Of a DNA stretch of 64,000 nt, positions 57,716-64,000 are shown in pieces. A program made the position numbers and the translations under genes. The stretch is from Megaustenia siamemsis (lineage: Eukaryota > Mollusca > Gastropoda > Stylommatophora > Ariophantidae). Each line of letters starts with the position of its first letter. Position 1 is the stretch's first letter. The DNA is taken from contig JAVIAB010000160.1 of the NCBI GenBank assembly GCA_032433765.1, positions 37,346,280-37,410,279 of the forward strand. Direction: 5' to 3'. A model generated the notes under the pieces. The model saw only the letters and a list, made by a program, of their open reading frames with translations, ran no database searches and was not told where the DNA came from.

Positions 57716-57894
57716 TATGCTTGAATTAAAACCATAATATTTGACAGAATTTTTACATTCATAACATCGGTTATTCACAACGACAATTCACAAACAGCAG
57801 AAATAGACTCAAGGTAAAACAAAGCTTGTCAAATCATCAGACAACTATCATGACTATTGTCCAATAAGGAAATAACTCTAGAGGTATAAAATGG
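57716..57894. other. Unassigned AT-rich spacer
   Basis: No coding or repeat signal seen. Confidence 0.5.
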
Positions 57895-58135
57895 GGCAAT
57901 CTACATAACATTGTTGTGCTACCAATGCCAGACATGGACTCAAGAACAAATGGCAGGAAACAGCCTGAGAGATAAGATTAGAAATGTAGAACTGAAAAAA
58001 GCTAGGCATAATCCCTGCTATAGAATATATAAAGAAACAACAGATAAAATGGGGGGATCATAGGAAGAGGTATGTACTACAGCACTCAGAAAAAAAATGA
58101 TAAATAAAAAAAAACAGAAAAAAACAAAGAACAAT

Positions 58136-58230
58136 ATATGCTCCGAAGCAGGATCGAACCCGTACTCCATGGCACTGCGCCTTGCCACGAGAAGCCGAAT
58201 GCTTAGGAACACTGCCACTCAGCTAACTAA
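58136..58230 (-). other. tRNA-like segment, copy 1
   Basis: The complement reads gttagctgagtggcagtgtt and, after a gcttctcgtggcaaggcgca segment, gtacgggttcgatcctgctt. The spacing of the two boxes (over 50 bp) suits a tRNA with a long variable arm (Ser/Leu class), but acceptor-stem pairing is not convincing, so this is a SINE head and not a gene. Confidence 0.6.
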
Positions 58231-58464
58231 AAAATTAGCAATTGCAGACAATGTCTTACGTGAAGGCGTTCTCATGACTATAGCATAGGGTTACGATCAC
58301 AGCTCGGGAATAAATTGTATTTCTGTACTTTCCTATTAAGACAAGTATCTTCCAGTAGGGCTGAATACTTGTGTTGCAGACAAACATTTATTGGACGAAA
58401 CTGCACGAATAGTAGTATCCAGTGGTTTTAATACAGGAGACAAATAATAATAAATTAATATTAT

Positions 58465-58809
58465 TATAGAGGGAAACTTCCGAGGCAATAATTCAGGGAA
58501 TCATAGGAGGAAGAGGTATGTACTACAGCACTCAGAAAAAAATGACAACAGTGCTTTAATCATACATGTTGTAGACATTGTCTGCAATAGCTAATTTTTT
58601 AGTTAGCTGAGTGGCAGTTTTCCTAAGTGTTCGGCTTCTCGTGGCAAGGCGCAGTGCCATGGAGTACGGGTTCAATCCTGCTTCGGACCATATATTGTTC
58701 TTTGTTTTTTTCTGTTGTTGATTATTTGTCATTTTTTTCTGAGTGTTGTAGTACATACCTCTTCCTCCTATGACTCACTGAATTATCACCTCAGAAGTTT
58801 CCCTCTATA
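58465..58809. repeat. Foldback with ~84-bp inverted ends and tRNA-like centre
   Basis: tatagagggaaacttccgag at 58465 pairs with the complement ending ccctctata at 58809, and the pairing continues inward through gaagaggtatgtactaca to the atgac/gtcat edge. The loop holds tRNA-like copy 2 (58598-58690). Confidence 0.8.
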
Positions 58810-59070
58810 AAAGTAAAGTAAAGTACCCCTGTCACGCCAAGTGGCATATAGGGAAATATGGTGTTAGTGACCCTATATTTTACAGACCTTCAGCACATGA
58901 TTTTTGGGGTAATGTGGTCGATATTACGCCCATGTTACTTTACTTTCCTAGAAAATAGTCCGGTACCCATTTAAGGCTGGGTGAACCTGGAAGCCGTCGG
59001 TTGGAATCGAATCCTAACCCTTGTCCTTTGTAGTCCAGTTCACTAACCATTGAGCTATCGCAGCTCTCTT
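58810..59070 (-). mobile_element. SINE S1 inside the composite insertion
   Basis: Minus orientation, complete from ctatcgcagctc head complement to the agtaaagtaaagtacccctg tail. Target duplication agtttccctctata is perfect (58796-58809 and 59071-59084). It is the youngest event at this site. Confidence 0.9.
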
Positions 59071-59257
59071 AGTTTCCCTCTATACAGTTGCATCCGATAA
59101 ATGTTTGTCTGCAACACAAGTATTCAGCCCTACTGGGAGATACTTGCCCTAATAGGAAAGTACAGAAATACAATTTATTCCGAGCTGTGATCATAACTCT
59201 ATGCTATAGTCATGAGAACACCTTCACGTAAGACATTGTCCGCAATATCTAATTTGT

Positions 59258-59350
59258 TAGTTAGCTGAGTGGCAGTGTTCCTAAGCATTCGGCTTCTCAT
59301 GGCAAGGCACAGTGCCATGGAGTACGGGTTTGATCCTGCTTCGGACCATA
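59258..59350 (+). other. tRNA-like segment, copy 3
   Basis: gttagctgagtggcagtgtt ... gtacgggtttgatcctgctt; the B box carries one change relative to copy 1. The flanks (59090-59430) are the inverted counterpart of 58060-58395. Confidence 0.6.
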
Positions 59351-59814
59351 TATTGTTCTTTGTTTTTTTCTCTTGTTGTTTATTTGTCATTTTTTTCTGA
59401 GTGCTGTAGTACATACCTCTTCCTCCTATGATTCCGTGAATTATCGCCTCGGAAGTTTCTCTCTATAATAATATTAATTTATGATTATTGGTCTCCAACA
59501 GATAAAATGGTTTAAATATAAGGCAGAAAGATCAAAACACAACAAGCCTTCAATAAACATTGCGAGAACACCAAACTCAAAGGCTGACCACGAAAAAGAT
59601 GGATTGACAGAACAATAGAAGGAGTTGGTTGAAAATAACCACTGCATGGGTTAAACTGATAGGATAAAATCTATCCAAAAAACAACACATTTTTGAAAGC
59701 ATATGACTACTGGAGTGAAAAAATAGGAAAAAGTGATATTCATACAAATATTCAGTCCTTGTAGACTTCAGAGATATAAAGTTGGCATTTAAAAAACACA
59801 TTTGTTTCAATCTG

Positions 59815-59977
59815 ATCTGTCTCTTCTAATAATTTGTTAGAAATAGACTGACCTTCTTCAATAAGAAGTTTTAACTACATCTGGTCATTGTATGGCTACA
59901 GCCAGTGACAGAGGTGACATATGATTCTAGTCCGTTATGTTCACATTAGCTCCGTGGGAGAGAAGTAGCCACATTGT
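59815..59977 (-). pseudogene. Ankyrin-repeat exon relic
   Basis: On the minus strand a plausible splice acceptor (ttgttttcacag, ending at 59978) precedes TMWLLLSHGANVNITD, a stop, NHMSPLSLAVAIQ, a stop, PDVV and, after one extra base, KLLIEEGQSIS. This matches the ankyrin pattern LLxxGANVNxxDxxxxxPLxLAxxxxxxDVVKLLIEEG. Two in-frame stops and a one-base insertion argue for a decayed exon, unless they are sequencing errors. The 3' exon end is uncertain. The plus-strand SINE and LINE pieces around it lie in its would-be introns. Confidence 0.6.
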
Positions 59978-60050
59978 CTGTGAAAACAAGTCATGATATG
60001 TGTCAATGTCATGGAACCTTGAAAATCATATTTCTCAAAATCATATTCTT

Positions 60051-60383
60051 CTAGGGAGCCTCGGTAGCCTATTTGGAAAAACCACCCGACTGGGCTACCG
60101 ACATTTGGAAAACCCGTGTTTGATTCTCACTGGAAACAGTCTGAATTGTACATGTGGTTGGAAAAAAAATATCCTCGCGGCTAACCTTGCCGTTAGCAGA
60201 AATGGGTACCAGGGTAGTACTCTGGGAAGGTGTGGAATGCCATCTTGCATCATGAGTTTCAATGCCAGACGTGACATTACCCAGACGTCTCAGAACACTT
60301 CAGGAGGCGGCCGAGCACATATGGGTGAAAACTCGCGTAGTAAGATGCTGATTCAAGTCTTGTACATTACCTTTATCTTCTTC
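60051..60383 (+). mobile_element. SINE S2, second copy
   Basis: gggagcctcggtagcctatt head, cccgtgtttgattctcac (B-box-like), cagaaatgggtaccagggta and gcggccgagcacatatgggt in the body, then a cattacctttatct tail. Matches the left-arm copy at 30536-30872 throughout. Short frames across it on both strands are not genes. Confidence 0.85.
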
Positions 60384-60394
60384 TTTCCTTCCTC

Positions 60395-60905
60395 ATTTGC
60401 CTTTTAGCGTCAAGGGGAGATATATTTTGTGGTCTTTAACTCCTCTGCTGGTCTCTCCCGCTGTTATGTTTCATTGTGTTTTTAATATTCCATCAATCCA
60501 TTTTTTCTCATGGTCAGCCCTTAGGTCTGGTGTTCTCACAATGTTTATTGAAGGCTTGATATGTTGTGTTTTGGTCTTTCTGCATTATCACGTGGCCAAA
60601 CCATTTTATCTGTTGTTTCTTTATGTATTCTATAGCGGGGATTATTTCTAGCTTTTTTTAAGTTTTTAGTTTCTGATCTTATCTCTCAGGCTGTTTCTTG
60701 TCATTCGTCTAACACATTTCATATTTTTAGTGGTTATTTTAAAAATTGATCTTGCATCTAGGGTCCAGGACTGGCGTTGGTAGCACAACATTGGGATGAA
60801 GATTGTATTTAGAGTGCTCGTTTTGTTTCTAGAGTTATTTCCATGTTGAACAATAGTGGTGATATGTGACTGATGATCTGACAAGCTTTGTTACATCTTG
60901 AGTCT
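60395..60905 (-). pseudogene. LINE C-terminus, uninterrupted paralogue
   Basis: The minus strand reads STLNTIFIPMLCYQRQSWTL, KNMKCVRRMTRNSLRDKIRN, then YRIHKETTDKMVWPRDN and, with frame changes, KHCENTRPKG and IKNTMKHNSGRDQQR. LNTIFIPxLCYQxQxWTL is the start of the post-RT domain of an RTE-like LINE. It supplies the empty-site reference for the insertion at 58053-59495. Confidence 0.82.
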
Positions 60906-61508
60906 ATTTGTAATCATCAACAATTTGAACATTTTTAGATTTCTCACAAATATTCTCTTGATCTACCTTGTCTTTCTATTCCAGATTTACCTATTCAGTC
61001 CTGAGAAGCACGTGGCTGTGCATCAAAATCCACTATTTCACTGGCTGAAAAGCCTGCGTGTTGTGTTTGAAACTCGCAGTAGATAGAAAGGATTTTTTCT
61101 ATCAGGGATGAAATAAAATTTGGATTCTCACACATTGTAGCGACTGCTTAGACCAAGCACAGCATTTATCTTTCCAGTCCTGTCATGAGCCCCCCCCTTC
61201 CCGACATACACCAGCAATGGTAACATGTGTCATAAAGATAGTTTTTTTCTCTCAAATCTACTCTGGCTATCTTTTGAAATCTTACTTTCAAACACCTGCC
61301 TTACTTCTTTCCATACGCCACTCTTTCTTTCTTATTCTTTCTTGTTTATACCCCATTACTCAAATGAGCTGTCATACCACTTAGATAGACATTAACCCTA
61401 TACTATGATACCGTCGTAAAAATTACCACCTCAAAAATACAAATTCTTGAAATTTGACAGTTTGCTGGCTGCAAACATCCCCCCCCCCCCCTTTCCTAAT
61501 TACTACTT
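60906..61508. other. Unassigned, candidate intronic sequence
   Basis: AT-rich, with a C8 run near 61190 and a C12 run near 61482. No repeat partner or domain recognised. Confidence 0.5.
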
Positions 61509-61719
61509 CTAGTGACACTTCGGCAATGGATTTGTTTCCCTTGATGTTGGATCAGACATAAATGTAGCAACCATAAAAAATATGATGCCTGTCTGTTCGG
61601 GACATGCTCTGTAGCTGAAATGACCTAAGTCGCATTGACACAAATGAGACCCTTCCTCTGACAACAATTCTGCTGTTTCTAACCTACATTCTGAACCTTT
61701 CCCGCCACCTTGCTGCTGT
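61509..61719 (-). CDS. Candidate host exon, unknown protein
   Basis: The minus strand has a good splice acceptor (caattattatttttacag, complement of about 61720-61737) followed by an open frame QQGGGKGSECRLETAELLSE, then EGSHLCQCDLGHFSYRACPE and, after QTGIIFF, a stretch ending in a stop at 61509. The codons do not look like satellite or LINE sequence. Cys-rich in the middle, no domain recognised. If real it is a terminal or alternatively used exon of the same minus-strand locus as the ankyrin relic. Confidence 0.3.
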
Positions 61720-61879
61720 AAAAATAATAATTGTTTATATAACACTGTCAACAGTGTACTGTCTGTTGTTTCAGTTCATCTCACAAATTAGCTAAAATAA
61801 CAACTGCCACCTAATAGCCCAGTGTTGATTACTTTCACCGACGCAGCGAGCAAAAAAAATATGTTTCAACTTCAAATGC

Positions 61880-62265
61880 AAATCTAACAAATTGAAGCGG
61901 TCAAAAAAATTATGACTTTCACTTCTACTCACTGAAATTATTAGGTTGTATTGTTGTATAAACAAATATAGATTCTAAATGTTAATATGAGAGATTAAAT
62001 GTTTATTAAATGTTAAATTAAGCAGATCGTAAAATATTATTAATATTAAAATTATTATAAAAAATAATATTAACGAACACAAAAACATAGATCTTCTCTG
62101 GATACATGTTTAACAAAATTGGAGTGGTCAAAAAAATTATGACATTTACTTTTACTCACAGAAATGATTAAACTTTACTGCTGTATACAAAAATCTAGAT
62201 TTAAAACATTAATATGAGAGATTAAATGTCGTGCATTAAGCAGATCATAATATAAAATATATAGT
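61880..62265. repeat. Direct repeat, ~150 bp, two copies
   Basis: ggtcaaaaaaattatgac occurs at about 61900 and 62127. The similarity continues through aatatgagagattaaatgt to ttaagcagatc, so two diverged copies lie about 225 bp apart. No coding signal. Confidence 0.8.
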
Positions 62266-62416
62266 CCAGGTGTAATTTTTCAAGCAGCGGCAGGCTAGAA
62301 ACATTCTGGTTAGACTTAGTGGGAGGGAATTAAATATTTGATGTCACAACTGCATAAAACTATGGTAGATGTTTTAAAGAGCAGGTGTTCACATGTGTAT
62401 GGTATCATGGACTTAC

Positions 62417-62554
62417 GGCAGCTGCATGAATAGACAACATAACACCTCCAGTAGCCACAGCACAATGGAGTTGAATTTCATTCCATAAATCTAATGTAAC
62501 CCAGGAAATGATTACAGCCTCCAATTCCCATGTCTCTGCTTGGTAAACACAAAG
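62417..62554 (-). CDS. Candidate host exon, phase 0
   Basis: The minus strand has acceptor attttgctacacag, 138 bp (46 codons) fully open, then donor GTAAGT immediately after GCAGCTGCC. It reads LCVYQAETWELEAVIISWVT, LDLWNEIQLHCAVATGGVML and SIHAAA. Both ends are phase 0, and the ankyrin relic exon (59977) also starts in phase 0. Joined, they would give ...GVMLSIHAAA followed by TMWLLLSHGANVN, a plausible run into an ankyrin repeat. No specific family recognised. Confidence 0.4.
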
Positions 62555-62654
62555 CTGTGTAGCAAAATTTCAAAGAAAATACTATTTTAAAAGATCCAAA
62601 TGTAATAATTAAATGGTAGAATTTTTACAACGGTATCATGAAAACGTCACTCAC

Positions 62655-62985
62655 AGATCATCATCATTACCGAGTGCCGTCGCATCGAAGGTTGGATGCA
62701 ATGAAACGTCATTCCGCTTTGTCTCTTGCTTTGATGGTCCAGGTTGTCATAGGCTGTATTGTCCATCTTTTGATGTTACTCATCCATGTTAGTCTTGGTC
62801 TGCCTCTGTTACTTTGTAATTTACCTTCCAACATTACTTTTAGTAGGCTGCTGTGTCTTTTAACTTACCCCCAAAATCTCACTTGTCTTCTTTGAATTGT
62901 GTTTAGTAGTTCTCTTTTCATTTTTAGTTGTTTTAAAACTTCATCCTGTGTTCTCTTTTCTTTCCATCCAATTCTAACTGTGAAC
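62655..62985 (-). pseudogene. 3' end of the spacer-type RTE-like LINE
   Basis: The plus sequence catcatcattaccgagtgcc through ttgatggtccaggttgtcat and tcttggtctgcctctgttac matches 34738-35040 closely. On the minus strand it is the C-terminal TIKARDRAEWR-like region plus a gatgatg tail. The plus-strand frame 62638-62895 is antisense. Confidence 0.8.
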
Positions 62986-64000
62986 AGATCATGTGCTGAT
63001 CAAATAACTACTCTACGTATAATAGTTGAACAAAGTTTAGAACTAAAATCCCACTTTATATTGGATTCATAGATTACGAAAAGGCATTTGATAGTTTAGA
63101 CAGAAGAATGCTTTGGAAGTTGCTGAGTCATTACGGAATCCCATAAAGTTTATTAACCTGATAAAAACAATGTATGAAGGAACAAAATGTAGTGTGGTGC
63201 ATGAAGGACAGCTTACAGAAGCATTTGAAATAAGAACAGGAGTAAGGCAAGGATGCCTTCTGTCTCCATTTCTCTTTCTACTGGCCATAGATTGGATTAT
63301 GAAAATAACTCAAAACAACAGAAATGGGATCCAGTGGTCACTGACCAAACAACTTGATGATTTAGACTTTGCTGATGACATAGCTCTCCTATCACACAGC
63401 CATCAACAGATGCAGGATAAAATGAGTATATTAGATGAGAGATCACAACAGCTAGGACTACAGATTAATAGAGATAAGACCAACATTATGAGAATTAATG
63501 CAGTTGGCAATAACCAAATAAAACTAGGAGAAATACCTCTACTAGACGTACAATCTTACATATATCTGGGCAGTAATATAGATAAAGAGGGAGGAACAGA
63601 AAATGATACCAAAATAAGGATATCAAAAGCAAGAGGAGCTTTCATTGCACTGGGAAACATATGGAAATCCAAAGAAATTAGGCTAAATACAAAAATAAAA
63701 ATTTTCAACTCAAATGTTAAATCGGTCCTATTATATGGCTGTGAAACATGGAGAATAACAAAATTGACAATCACGAAGGTACAGACTTTCATTAATGGAT
63801 GCTTGAGCAGAATAAAGGGATGGAAATGGCAGGACAAAGTCACTAACGTGGAATTATGGAAATGCCCCGGTCAAATACCAGTGGATAAAGAGATACAGCA
63901 AAGACGATGGCGATGGATAGGACACACACTACGGAAGCCAACTGAGAGTATTACACAACAGGCCCTTTTTGGAATCCCCAGGGGAAAAGACAAAGAGGAA
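62986..64000 (+). pseudogene. LINE reverse transcriptase, running off the window end
   Basis: Plus strand: IGFIDYEKAFDSLDRRMLWK (RT motif with catalytic Asp), LLSHYGIP, then a one-base loss near 63146. From there one frame is open to the window end (first ATG 63170): EIRTGVRQGCLLSPFLFLLA, LDDLDFADDIALLSHS with an intact FADD box, LQINRDKTNIM, YLGSNIDKEGGTENDTKIRI, SVLLYGCETWRITKL, and RRWRWIGHTLRKPTESITQQ. After QALF a T-run is one base shorter (5 against 6 at 54510), which shifts the last residues out of the family frame. It is thus a recent copy with few lesions; 3' part not visible. RTE/CR1-like. Minus-strand frames opposite are shadows. Confidence 0.88.

Larger units (their letters stand above)
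58053..59495. mobile_element. 1.44-kb composite insertion of inverted tRNA-like repeats
   Basis: Flanked by the 15-bp duplication caacagataaaatgg (58038-58052 and 59496-59510). Inside are three copies of a tRNA-like segment (A box TAGCTGAGTGG, B box GGTTCGATCC or a variant). Copy 1 is on the minus strand (58136-58230), copies 2 and 3 on the plus strand (58598-58690 and 59258-59350). They are embedded in longer shared sequence such as aggtatgtactacagcactc and its complement. The middle part (58465-58809) is a foldback with about 84-bp inverted ends. An S1 SINE has since inserted at 58810. It may be a dimer or foldback product of one SINE-like element. Confidence 0.75.
57895..59730 (+). pseudogene. 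LINE C-terminus split by a 1.44-kb insertion
   Basis: Left part (57895-58052): LCYQCQTWTQEQMAGNSLRD, KIRNVELKKARHNPCYRIYK and ETTDKM. Right part (59496-59730): the sequence resumes with acagataaaatggtttaaat, then aaccaaactcaaaggctgac and a KGRPRKRWIDRT-like segment. The uninterrupted version of this junction exists on the minus strand at about 60600 (YRIHKETTDKMVWPRDN), which proves the interruption is secondary. Confidence 0.82.

Noticed and set aside
58136..59350. Functional Ser/Leu-type tRNA genes.
   Set aside because: A and B boxes are present but acceptor stems do not pair convincingly and the segments are embedded in longer repeated sequence, as in SINE heads.

Overview
This window looks like intergenic, repeat-dominated DNA from an animal genome, not a prokaryotic or viral segment. 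It is AT-rich, has no intact gene set, and is almost entirely made of retrotransposon relics, tRNA-derived SINEs, satellites and microsatellites. The element types present are LINEs with APE endonuclease/RT, LINEs with a C-terminal RNase H, a Penelope-like GIY-YIG relic and a DUF4817/DDE-type transposase relic. A short retroposed stretch reads like the start of a spiralian histone H2B. Together these suggest a mollusc, possibly a gastropod. That is an inference; the phylum is uncertain.

Layout. (1) 1-18471: eight head-to-tail units of a 2.3-kb satellite. Each carries, on the minus strand, the same 5'-truncated LINE RNase H tail with the same premature stop, followed by CT-rich minisatellite DNA. 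(2) 18472-24229: two diverged edge units. They retain LINE and transposase sequence lost from the homogenised units, and unit 10 holds a three-level nested insertion. (3) 24683-46930: a giant inverted repeat with arms of about 10.1 and 9.2 kb around a 3.0-kb spacer. Each arm holds, from outside in, a 91-bp minisatellite, two SINEs, a LINE RNase H relic whose GNExADxLA motif has expanded into a 36-bp minisatellite, a solo LTR inside a ~107-bp repeat, and a long 135-bp satellite. Arm-specific insertions, a duplication and a deletion show that the arms are separate, ageing DNA and not a simple assembly mirror. The spacer contains two minus-strand LINE relics. (4) 47347-48889: a retroposed ORF1-only (half-LINE) copy with poly(A), a perfect 15-bp target-site duplication and an H2B-like 5' end. 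(5) 49358-57420: LINE RT and RNase H relics interleaved with minisatellites of 72, 108, 39, 68, 42, 47 and 67 bp, several made directly from LINE coding sequence, plus a Penelope-like endonuclease relic. (6) 57420-64000: SINEs, a LINE relic split by a 1.44-kb composite insertion with a 15-bp target-site duplication, a probable ankyrin-repeat exon relic with one or two further candidate host exons on the minus strand, and a LINE RT reading frame running off the window end.

No working gene system was found. The strongest new-looking signal is a process: LINE coding sequence, especially catalytic RT and RNase H motifs, has repeatedly become the seed of tandem repeats at scales from 36 bp to 2.3 kb. 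The large palindrome comes next. All coordinates and alignments were made by eye; identities and copy counts are approximate.
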